NCBI GenBank assembly: GCA_963575745.1
Contig: CAUYUJ010014771.1
Span: 281,501-345,500, forward strand
Origin: Prorocentrum cordatum
Taxonomy: Eukaryota; Sar; Dinophyceae; Prorocentrales; Prorocentraceae
Direction: 5' to 3'
DNA: 64,000 bases
Shown here: piece after piece, positions 40,232 through 49,800 of the stretch
Position numbering within the stretch: position 1 is the first letter of the stretch
How the letters are laid out: every line of letters begins with the position of its first letter
Made by a program: the position numbers and the translations under genes
Notes under the pieces: generated by a model
What the model was told of the DNA's origin: nothing
Database searches by the model: none
The model's input: only the letters and a program-made list of their open reading frames with translations

Positions 40232-43050
40232 ATGGCGCCCAGCGGGGAGGAGGAGGTCGCGAATGCGGGTGAGGCGACGTCCACGCCAGGGGTGGTGGAC
40301 ATGAAGGTCACTACGAACAAGAGCGCGGGCTTCTATATCCGTGCCGCTACCAGCTTCCTCGCCGGGGTGGAGGCCAAGGATGGCAAGGAGGCGAAGGAGC
40401 CGGTCTGCGTCCTCAACATCTCCGGGCTCGGTGACGCCGTCAGCGCCGCCTGTTCCGCCGCGGCGGCGGTGGAGAGCAAGGCCCGCTTGGGCGCACGGGG
40501 GGAGTTTTGTTGCTGTCAGGCCCTGACTCTGCGGCCAGCCTGGCGGGGAAGCGAGAGGGGGCGGGCCTTCTCAGAAGGCTCGGAAGTCCCATGGCCTTCT
40601 GAGAAGCTTTCTAAGCCTTTCCCGAAGACGCAGAGAAGACCTCCCAGAAGGCCAGAGGGCTTCTGAGAAACCCTGGCGCCTTCGCCGCCGACTGTCCTCC
40701 CCTTTTTTCCAATCTCTCCTCCTTCGCTGTCCCCTCTTCCCTACCTTCCCTCCTCCCTTCCTCCCTCCGCCCTCCTCGTTCCTCATCCCCCATCCCTCCT
40801 CGCCCCTCGCTCCTCCTCACGCCTCCTCGCTCCTCCCCATTTCCCTTGCTGCTCGCTCCTCCTCATGTCACGCTCCTCCTTGCTTCTCGCTCCTCGCTCC
40901 CGCCTCCCCGCTCCTCGCTCCTCCTCACGCCTCCTCGCTCGTCTCTCCTTCTCACGCCTCCTCGTCCCTGTCGCCTCCTCCCCTCCGTGCTGTAGCCAAT
41001 GTTGGCTCAAGCATTCGTGTGTTTGAGTCAGGGTTGCGGCGGAGCCCGCTGTAGTCCACCCGTTCTTCTGGCGATCCTACACACGTCTCCCAGGCCACTG
41101 CGTACGAGCTGGGTGAGTCCTCCTAATGTTGTTGCAGTCCGTGCCGAGTCATGTGCGGGCCCAGGTGTCTTTTCATGTACGGGCGACTTACTATGGATAA
41201 ATGACCAGCTTGCCTCAGCGGTTTAAACTGCTCTGTGGATGATTGTTGTGAAGAATCGCTTGGGGGGCATGCTGGCTGTATGTTGCCGATCAGTTGTGGT
41301 GCCTTCGTCGCCAGTCTCATTTCGAACCAGCCTCGTCCGCAGCTGAGTTGACGCCTTCGGCAACGTAGAGTGTTAAATGTCGCACCTGACTTAGACGACA
41401 GCGCGCTCACCTCCCTGGGATCAAAAGCGCTGCGATTCAGTAGCGGTTGGGCCATGATTGCACCACGGTCGCGGCATGGATTGATGCCGAGCCTGGACAT
41501 GTTGGACGTTGTTGCGCCCTTCCCATCAGGCCAGAACATGTTCTACAGAGCTTTGCTGTGGCATGGGTGAGCGCCCAGGCGATAGTGGAGCGGCGGGAGG
41601 TACATCTTCGTCCGCACGTGGGTGCTGCCTTTTCTTGATGCCTCGGGCCCTGAGGCTTGTATGGTTCATCTGGCGGAGGTGGCGCAACAGCTCGTGGAGC
41701 AGACCGCCGCCCACATTGTAGTGACCTAGCCGCGCCCAGCCAGCAAGGTGGTCTCCGACGCGTAATCAGGACGCGTTGATCTGCCAGTGGCGCATTTGTG
41801 CAACGTTTCCTCGGCGCGGCTGTTGTGTTTGCGTTTTTGCGGAAATCGCCTCTGGGGGTGTACATGCCGTATTGAGGCCTTTTGGATGCTTCATGGGACC
41901 TAGTGAGTGTTTATTCGGGGATGCCTGCTGTCTCTGGCCATTTTGGTGGTTTCGGTGTCTTTCCTCGGCAGTCTTCGAAACCTTTGATCGCTTTGGAGGG
42001 CCCTAGACCACAGAAACCTTACCAGGCAGTACTTGGCATTCAACCACGCCTCAATGTGGCAGGGAGCACGGTGGCGGATCATCCGTCCTCTCCCTCCCTC
42101 AAGACCCACACCGCCGGCACAATATATTATCTCAGTACACAGGCACATGTGGGTGTTGCGTGGGATAGACGTGCTGGCCTCCATCTGAGAACCTGGTTAG
42201 AGCGATCTGGCTACTATATCGCCCGCCCTCCTCACCCTGCGGTGCCGCTTATCCGTGCGGCCGCGACAGGGGCGGCCGTGGTGCAGTGCACGGCTTCCTG
42301 GGCCATTTGTTGGCTCGACTTTTCTGTGTCTTGCACGGACACCAGCTGCAAAACACATTTTCTCATTCTAGCATGCGTCAGTGCGTGGTCGTGCTCAAGA
42401 GGTGTGTTTCGCGCGGCCCTGTTGGCCTCAGCGGGGAGCTATTGGACTGGGTAGTGCGTCCACCACAGCATCTGGATCGCCGTGAGCCGCACCCGAACCT
42501 GCTCGACCAGCACATCGAGTGCAAGCACCGGCTTGGTAAGCTCGCCGGGCACCTGAAACCGAGCGGCGGCATCTCCGGCTGAACGCTCGACGATGTTTGG
42601 GCTCGATGGCCTAGTGAGTATTTTTCCCGATCCTCTTCTGCGGGATAGGGCTTTATTTTGAACTCTCCTCCTTCTTCTCCTCCTCCTCATCCTCCTCTTC
42701 CTTGTCATCTACCCTCCCTCACTTACTGTATACATGTTCCGTCCTCCCCCTCTCTTGCCACTCCTACATCCTCCGCCTCATTCCCCTCCTGACCACCCCC
42801 CTCTCTGGGCAGGTCGGCAGATACATTTTGGCGTAAGCTTGTGGCTCCTGGCCAGGGGTTGGGCTACATAAAGAAGATCGAGACGTCGTACCCAGAGATG
42901 GAGGGCTCGGGGTGCGGCTGCTCATCGTCATTCGTCATCCGCCGCCGTTTTCCTTCTCCCCCACGCGCTCCTCGTCGTACGGTCAAGAATTTGGGCTTAG
43001 CATGTCGCGCCGCCGATTATGGCTTACCACACTTGGGTGCTGCACGCTAA
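40232..43050 (+). CDS. Alba-domain-like protein, two exons, possibly frameshifted
   Basis: Exon 1 (40232-40480, 83 codons) starts at an ATG in a favourable GCAGCCATGG context and reads VDMKVTTNKSAGFYIRAATSFLAG, then VCVLNISGLGDAVSAACSAAAAVESK. This is the first half of an Alba nucleic-acid-binding fold (strand, long helix, ISGLG turn, helix). A GC donor follows AAG at 40481. The acceptor CAG at 42853-42855 joins in phase 0 to GLGYIKKIETSYPEMEGSG, the expected third Alba strand (KIETSYP). After this the open frame gives CGCSSSFVIRRR, but a +2 frame gives RLLIVIRHPPPF, a better last strand. The copy may therefore be frameshifted, or a short splice is missed. Alba proteins bind RNA or DNA. The 3' limit is uncertain. 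Confidence 0.5.
40685..40985 (+). repeat. CTCCTCACG polypyrimidine repeat in Alba-like intron
   Basis: About 300 bp of CTCCTC with recurring TCACGCCTCCTCGCTCC units, inside the predicted 2.37-kb intron. No gene. Confidence 0.7.
40990..41011 (+). other. Spliced-leader relic inside predicted intron
   Basis: CTGTAGCCAATGTTGGCTCAAG matches the dinoflagellate spliced leader almost end to end, with one extra base and two substitutions. It should mark the 5' end of a reinserted mRNA whose body lies to the right. The following sequence to about 41750 has only short frames (for example LNVAPDLDDSALTSLGSKALRF at 41370), so the copy is decayed. No target duplication was found. Confidence 0.65.
41012..42855 (+). 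other. Remainder of predicted intron, probable decayed retrocopy
   Basis: 1.8 kb with several frames of 60-190 codons, none with a recognisable domain, plus a CTC-rich patch at 42665-42790 just before the acceptor. It may hold the body of the SL-marked retrocopy. Confidence 0.3.
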
Positions 43051-43553
43051 CCATTTCGCAATTTCCAGGCGTTCCGAGCTGCTATCAGCCTCCCGTCCCG
43101 CGGAGCGGAGCAACACGCCATCCATTCGCAACGCATCGCGTGTAGCTGGGGCTGCCGCCGCGACACGCCAAGCAACAGTTCTTCAATAGCTGTTCGTTAC
43201 AAACACTTCATTCCTCTTTCCCCCGACTGCGTCCTGAAAGTATCCCACCCACTCTGTGTATACCGTTTCTTTCTACGCATGGTTGCAAGAATTTGGGTGT
43301 TTCAGCGCGGTGCTCCCGCTGCAGCGTTGGCTTCATTTCATCACCGGCGCTTTGCTCCCGTCGTTCAAAATGGCGCTCTCGCCTCGGGCCGCATTTCTGG
43401 AGTCGAGTGTTTCCTCGTCGTCGTCCTGCCCATTCCCTCCCCCTCCCCGTTGTTCCTCCTCGTGCCGCTGTTCCTTCTTGTTTCCCTTCTTCCTCACCAT
43501 CTTCATCGTTCTAGCCATCCGCCTGCTCATCCGCCACACACTCTCCGTAACCG

Positions 43554-44940
43554 TTGTGGCTCACGATGTCAACCATACCGCTGATCTGCGCCCAAACCCT
43601 AAGATTCCAGTGGGCCCCGATCCTGGCGCTGGTCCCGCGGCAGTCCGAGCCCCGTTTCCCGCTTCCTCTAGGGGCAGCGCGGCCTGTCACCAGCGACGGC
43701 GCCGCCTCCTCTGCTACCTGCGCTGCTCCGCGGCACGGGAAAAACCCGACATCTGGTCACTATCGGCCAGCTACGTGGTGGAGTGGGCTTTGTTTACAAA
43801 CCAAGCTGAAAATGGAAACCCGGTTGGGAAACGAGCAACATCACAAATCTGGTCTGTGCGGGGTTTGCGCGCTCAAACAGAGCAGGCGCTTGCTGTGGCA
43901 GCTAGTGCCCAGCCACGGCGAACTGGGCACCCAGGGACCCAGGGTACGTTGCCAGTGCGGCAACGAAGCGACCCTTTGGGCCAGGATGGCGGCAACTGTG
44001 GCGCACGCGAGGCGTTGCGGCCTGGCCGCTCGCCTCCGCCTCCGAAGGCCGCGGCACTGGGCGGCACGATCAAAAAGGTTGGCCGCTGTTGAGAAGCTGC
44101 TCAAGGACAAGGACAAGCCTCCCGCCAAATCGGGTGGGAGGCGCCGCCGCCATGGGCCCTTGTGCCCAAGGCAGGTGCGGAGGTTATGGCCTTGGCCATT
44201 GGAAGTCAACGACGCTACAAAAACGAAGCGTTCCAAACTGTCCGAGCAGCCGGTGCAGCACGAGCCGGTCCTCAAAGCATTGCCTGGTCTGGTGGCGAGG
44301 ACCCCATTCGTGCAGCTATAAGGAAGAAGGCTGCGGATATCAAGGAGTTACCGTAGCCGTCGCTTGGCAGCCTTCCGGTCGCACACTACCGCTGCCAGCA
44401 GAGACCCCGTAATGTTCAGTCCCACAAGTCACGTTAGAGGCGGAATCTTCGGCGAAGCAGGAGCAGGTCGTCAAGCTTCAGGAAGAGATCACGGCGCACC
44501 AGCCGGCCGTGGGGGTGAAGGTTCAAGAGCTGGTGGCCACGGAGGCGGGTCTCTATCACACGGCCGGCCTCGTTTCTCACGGGGGAGGCCGCGGAGCTGC
44601 CGCCGCTGCGCAGGCTTCTCCAGCACCGTCCCAGGAGGTCAAGCTCGAAGGGGTGCAGGACGAGGGCCTCCAGTCCTTCCTCTTTTCGCCTTGGTGGCAG
44701 TTTTTTTCTAAGGGCGCTCTTCGAGACGCGTTTCGGCGCGACTGCTGCTGCGGGGGCCCCGGCTGCTGCGCGCAATGTGGCAGCTGTGCCCGCCGCCGAT
44801 GGCGACGCGGACGACGGCGCCGACATGGTTGCAATCAGCGGCGAGGACTACGACGCCCGAACCGAGGCCTTCAGCCAGGCAGCCGAGGCTGTCAGCTTTG
44901 CCGAGCCACGGCGGCAGGCCGACGCCCTAGGTTAATTGGC
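43554..44940 (+). pseudogene. LINE B ORF1-like region
   Basis: One frame reads HGELGTQGPRVRCQCGNEATLWARM, a short CxC zinc-ribbon-like motif, followed by SKRLAAVEKLLKDKDKPP. Near 44432 another frame reads LEAESSAKQEQVVKLQEEITAH and VGVKVQELVATEAG, a coiled coil. Near 44830 a frame continues with an Asp-rich stretch. The order zinc motif, coil, acidic tail fits an RNA-binding ORF1. At least two frameshifts separate the pieces. Confidence 0.45.
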
Positions 44941-45011
44941 AGGGACAGCCCTCGCTCTCGGTTTTGCCTCCAAGAATCCTCGGCGGCTTCGGCTAAACCT
45001 GGGGACCCGAA

Positions 45012-45560
45012 GTGCAAGGTCTGGTCGGTGAGTGCCGACAGCTGGGAACCTTGGCATTCGCTCCAGGACTGGCACAGGGGCTGGGGGCCCGAGGCGCGTC
45101 CGCATGCGCTGTTCGGCCAGGGGGCTCGGACGAAGGACCGTCAGACATTTCGGAGCGCGGCGGGTTGGATGCGCGGCTGCGGTTGCCAGGGCAGAGCTCG
45201 CAGCGAGGGCGAAGCCAGCAGCGAGTCCTCTGCTGGCGCGATGGCCGCCGTCGGCCCCCATGTCTCTCTCGCCGGTGGGGGCCCGGGCAAGCCCCCCGGT
45301 TCGCAGGGGCACTTCTACTCTACGGATCGAAGATCATCCGAGCCAGCGCGATGTCTGCATCATCTCTGCTCGGTAATGTGAGAGTCTTCCAAGGTGCTCC
45401 CCTGGGAGGTGGTCGAGCATTGGGGGGCGTTCTTCCACCGGGGCCGCGCGCCCTGGGCCATGGCTGGCGACTTCAGCCCGGGGCCGTCAGATCTCCAGAT
45501 GCGCGCGCGGGCGGAGCTTCTGAACGCCGCGCCGGTTGACCCCGTTCCAACTTCGCCAGT
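45012..45560 (+). pseudogene. LINE B endonuclease (EEP)
   Basis: The segment at 45012-45380 reads ALFGQGARTKDRQTFRSAAGW, where the family has QE(H) at the catalytic Glu; here the Glu is replaced by Gly. SSAGAMAAVGPHVSL follows. At 45394-45500 the next frame reads EVVEHWGAFFHRGRAPWAMAGDFSPGPSDL, the GDxN catalytic loop with Ser in place of Asn. Two catalytic changes plus a frameshift make it inactive. Confidence 0.6.
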
Positions 45561-46549
45561 AACGCGCGCGCCTTGCGCGGGGCCTTCGCCGGCGCGGAGC
45601 GGGGGCTCCGCGCGCAGTTTGGCGGCGCGGGAGGCGGGGCGAAGGGCTTCGTCGACGCGGCGGGCGGCTTTCCTGGGCGCGAGGTGCTGATGGCGGAGTC
45701 CACGCGCCGGGCGGCGCTCTCTGGCCGCGGCGAGGCCGCGCGCGCCCGGCGGCCCCCGGTCGCAGTCTCGGGCAGATTCCAGGAGCCGGTAGCTCGATGT
45801 CGGGCGGCCTGTCCCTGCAGCGCAGGCTTCACGCCGCGCGACTAGCAGCGCGCCGCCTCGGCCCGCGCCCGCGTCCGATGGGCCCCGCGGGCCGCGGGCG
45901 GCGAAGCGGCGGCGGGGCGCGATGCGGCGACATTGGGCGGGTTGGGCTGCGCGCTGCTCATCGATGTTTTGCCGTGGCGCGCGCGCGCGGCGAGGGGGGG
46001 CCCGGCGCGGCAGGCGGCCCCGCGCCTGAAAACAACGCCTTCACCGCGCGCGCCATCAGCCCGGGGCTGCCCTCGGGGCCGGGGGGGGGTTCTAGATTGT
46101 TTGAGAGGGGCTCGGGGGCGCGGCGGGCGGCGCGGTCGGCGGCGGCGCGGCGTCTGGGCATGGCGTCGACGGGCGCGGCGGCAGGCTCGCGCAGCAGTCG
46201 CTGCCCTAGGCGGCGCGACTTGTAGAAGCGAAGCGGCGCGGACGGCCTCGGCCCCGACGACCCCGCGACGCGCGCTGTCGCCGCGCATGGAGACGCAGAT
46301 TCCAGACGCCCAGAGTTCTGCGTCGGCCAAGGGGGCGACGCGCGAGTGGATGGAGTGGCGCGGGGACGCGCTTGCCAGAGGGTTCGGCCTTGCAGGGCGA
46401 CCTCGCAGCGCGCGCGATGGAGGGCGAGCGGGTCCAGTGCTGGGGCGGCGCCATGGAGGGCGTCGCGCAGATGATGCGCGCGGCGGCCGATCGGGCGGCG
46501 CTCGGGCGCCGGGCAATCGATCGCGCCAGGCAGGCGCGCAGATCCTGCA

Positions 46550-47660
46550 TGGTCATCGGGCGGGGCTCGGGATCGACGGCGCCGACCCGCGCTCGCTCGG
46601 CGCGTTGGGCGACGAATTGCTTCAGAGGCCCATTGGCGCGATGATGGCGATGCTGCAAGCGGCGCCAGCGTCGTCGCCAGGGTCGCCGACAATTGTTGCG
46701 TTTCTTGCAAGGCCACATGGTCATGGCGCCAGGCCCGCTGCCCGCGCGCGCCCCGCCCTGCGCGTGGCCGAGTCGTTGGGCGGCCCCAGCGTAGCTGATC
46801 TGCGTGCTGGGGCACTCGCGATCGATGGTTCGACCGAGCTCGCTTGGCTCACCTCGCCATGGCGCGCTGCGCGGGCGCGCAGTTGTCGACGCCGGCCGCG
46901 GGCCCGGGCAAGCCTCTCGAGATGGCGCGCCGCTAAGTGGTGTTCGAGGAGTGGGCGCGCTCTGAACTGGCCCCCCGTTCGGGCGCGCCTCCGACGCGTT
47001 CGCGGCCGCGGGGGCGGCCCTGGCCAGCTGCTCGCCGGCGACATCCTTGCGTCGGGCGTTGTTGTTCTGGTTGCCCATCGCGGTCGCGGGCCAGCGCTCT
47101 GTTGCGGCGCTGCGCCGCGTGGTCCTCGACGTCAGCGCGCAGGTCGCCAGCGCCGGCCTCCGCTTCGGCAGGTGGCTCGGCGGCGTCGGGGGCATGCCCG
47201 CCGCCGGCCTGCAGCGCCTCTGCGTCTTGCGCCGTCGGGGAGCCGGCGCGCGCGGAAGTGCTTCGCCCAGGCTTGCGGTGGAAGGTTTGCTTGGCCCCCC
47301 TGGAAACGCGCGTTCGAGCTGGAAGCCGCCATCGGATCCTCAGTCGCAGACTTGCAGCCGAGCTCGAGTAGGATGCCGCCAGTGGCTTTCGATGGGGCTT
47401 CCCCCGCGCATCGGCATGTCGGCTGGTCCGCGGCCCTCCCGCCAGGATGGCGCGCCCGTGGCAGCGTCCAGATGGCGCGTTCTCAGGCGCGTGCTCCGGG
47501 GAGCTGCAGCCCGAGGCTTGCCGCGGTCGCAGTTGGAACGGGCCCTCGCTTTAGCCCGGCCCCCGCTGGCCCTGGCCCCGATCAAGAAGTCGCTTGCTGG
47601 AAGGATGGCCCCCTCCCTTTGCACATCTAAACAAGTCGTATTTGCGCGAGCTCTGGTGGT
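46550..47660 (+). pseudogene. LINE B reverse transcriptase
   Basis: From about 46557 one frame reads AGLGIDGADPRSLGALGDELL and TIVAFLARPHGHGARPAARARPALRVAE. This corresponds to the GLGxDxxxPR, LIPKPxGGxRPIGLLP and RVWE motifs of a distinct LINE reverse-transcriptase class. Around 47020 another frame gives GQLLAGDILASG, and 47130-47200 gives VVLDVSAQVASAGLRF. The stretch at 47380-47630 resembles the thumb (HRHVGWSAALPP, then LAAVAVGTGPRFS). I could not find an intact xxDD catalytic box. Frames change several times. Confidence 0.5.
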
Positions 47661-48479
47661 CTGAAATGGAGTTCAGAAATTTCAATTCTGCCGTCCGCGT
47701 GCGAGGGCGCCGTCGGATAGCTGGCCATCGCGAGTCGCCCCTGGAGGCACGCAGCGCCCTCTGCCCACGCGTTCGTCTTGGATCGCGGGGGCTTCGGCTT
47801 GGCGGCGCCGCCGGCGCGTCTCATTGCCGACGAGTCATTGTCATGGCCAGCGGCTAGCGGTCGATCCGCGCCGCCCGTGGCCGTTTGTCGCTGCTGCTCT
47901 TGCCAGGGATGCTGCTGGGGACGTATCAGAATATCGCGCCCTGGGATCTCGCGTCGGGCCCGCGGCGCGGCGCCGCCCCGCGTTTTGGGGGCCCGCGGAT
48001 TGTCGCCCGGCGCGGCGCAGGGCGGCTTGGGCACGGCCCCGCATGGGTGAATTTCGCGCGGCGGTCTCGGGGCCCATGGCCGCCGAGCGTAACCTGCGCG
48101 GGCTCTGCAGCGGGGGGGCTGTTATCTCCTCGCTGGATTGAGCGCGGCGCCCGGGCAACGAACCGCCTGCGTCGCCTTTTGGACGGGGCTAGAGCCGCCG
48201 CCGAGCTCGCTCGGTCGAGGGGGGGCCCCGGGGAGTTCTCCGCCACCGCCACTGACGCGCCCCCCCTTCCTCAGGGAGTTGACCCCCCCGCCTCTCTCGC
48301 CCGGCCAGCGCGAAATTTGTTGAGTCCGACGTCCGCGGGGTGACATTATAGCTGGGAAGCCGCGCGCGGACGGGCTTGGCGCCGCGGCCCTCGGATCCAC
48401 TCCTTTGCGGGGCGGGGTGGCCCATCGCGATGGCGGGCGACGCCGGGCCAACGTTCGCTGGGGCCGCCGGCCCCGCCCC

Positions 48480-48850
48480 GCGGGATTTCGCCCCGCCCCG
48501 GCTCGCCAAAGATGGCGAGGACTACGCGTTTTTGTTGGTTGGTCGTCTCGCGCTTGAGCTTCGACAGGGGTTCTGGATCGACTGCGCCGCCGCGTTCGCG
48601 TTGGCGCAGTCTCGTGTGCGATCCGCTTCTTCTAGGCCCCCCCATTGGTCCGCGCGTGGGCCCAGTTTCATGCGGCGTTTGAGAATTGGTCAGCTGTTCA
48701 CCGGACCAAAGCCCACTGCTGGGCGGGGAAAGGCGACTCGGCTGAAACGCAATGCGAAAGGCATCGCGAACACTTTTGCGAATCGCGAAGCCGTTGGGCG
48801 CCCATCGGTAGAGCAGGCCGCCGAAGGAGGTTGCTGGCTTCAAACTCTCT
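48480..48850 (+). pseudogene. LINE B RNase H
   Basis: The frame covering 48376-49128 reads LAKDGEDYAFLLVGRLALELRQGFWIDCAAAFALAQS, with Asp in IDC as in the RNase H strand-4 aspartate. Then PHWSARGPSFMRR follows. At 48690 a second frame gives VHRTKAH and the first gives GIANTFANREAVGRPSVEQA, matching the KxKAH and GNxxAD blocks with the last Asp replaced by Asn. Confidence 0.5.
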
Positions 48851-49130
48851 GGCCCTGCATCTCCTGCGCCTGCGAGGTGCCGAACCGTGCTCTCAGCCGC
48901 GGCGGGCGGGCCTCGGTGCCTTCACTTGGCCGCGCTGATGCAGCTGCGCGATCGCAACTTCCGCGCGCGCAGAGCGCTTGGTGCGGGGGGGGACTCTGCG
49001 TTGGCCGCCCCGCGCATGATCTGTTGCATGCCGCTCGTTGCTCACGCGCGGGGCGGCGCGCGAGAGATCGCCATTTCCCGACGCCGCGGCTCGCGGTAAG
49101 ATCGCTGTCTGGGCGTTCCCCTTCTTAAGT

Positions 49131-49634
49131 GAGTTGGGGCGGCCATCCTCACCAGACGTCCCTGGCCGGTATCGCTCCGTCCTCGGCGGCCCGCGGGCGC
49201 GAAAATGGCCCCCCCGACGGTTCGCGCCGCGTTTCTGCGCGGCCCGCCACGGCGCGCGTAGGTCGGGCGCGGGCCAGCGTGGCCTCTCGCGTGCCAGCTT
49301 CTCGCACTCTGGCGCAGGAGACGGAAGCGCGGCGCTCCGATTGACAGGGCCAGAAGGACGTGGAGGAGGGTGAACTTGCGTTGTTTTCGCGCCTTGTGCT
49401 GTCATTTCATCAAACCTTCTCTTCCGCTACCCCCTCCCTCCTCCAATGCATGTGGGTCGAGCATTGCGCGACTAGGAATTTCGGGGGACGCAGGTCCGCC
49501 CAAGGCACCTGTAGGCGGGCAGAGACAAACATCGACGGCATGGGACGGGATGGGTAGAAGGAGAAAGATGCTGCGGCGCGAGCGCATTTGGCTTGCCGCA
49601 AAATTCCTCGCCTCCCACTCGCGGGCGAAACACG
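49131..49634. other. Unassigned sequence right of LINE B
   Basis: 500 bp with no recognisable gene; it may include the 3' tail of LINE B. Confidence 0.35.
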
Positions 49635-49800
49635 CATCCGTATCCGCGGCCTTGCGGGCCGGGCCCTTGGGCCCCTGGGCCCCGACCCCGCGGATATTCG
49701 GCGTTTGTTCGAGGATGCCCCGCGCGGAACGGATCCGTGCGACCGCGTATCCGCGGGGTCGCGCCCCGCAATGCAGACCACGAGCGCGGATACGGATATG
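49635..49800. mobile_element. MITE-like palindromic repeat, copy 2
   Basis: A 166-bp block beginning CATCCGTATCCGCGG and ending GCGGATACGGATATG, with a 13-bp terminal inverted repeat ATCCGTATCCGCG. It is homologous to 3755-3915 in block order. The interior is itself rich in short inverted repeats of CCGCGGAT type. Confidence 0.55.

Larger units (their letters stand above)
43550..49130 (+). mobile_element. Decayed LINE-type retrotransposon B
   Basis: A near full-length but frameshifted LINE: ORF1-like zinc and coil region (43554-44940), endonuclease (45012-45560), reverse transcriptase (46550-47660) and RNase H (48480-48850), all on the + strand and in canonical order. The very high GC content keeps many frames open, so ORF length is no guide here. 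The reverse transcriptase is of a different class from LINE A. No terminal repeats, tail or target duplication could be placed. Confidence 0.7.

Noticed and set aside
41933-41955. GGCCATTTTGG as a spliced-leader piece
   Set aside because: Ten matching bases only, followed by TGGTTTC rather than CTCAAG; probably chance.
45933-47630. 565-codon ORF taken as one intact protein
   Set aside because: Only part of it carries reverse-transcriptase motifs; the others lie in different frames. The open length follows from extreme GC content.
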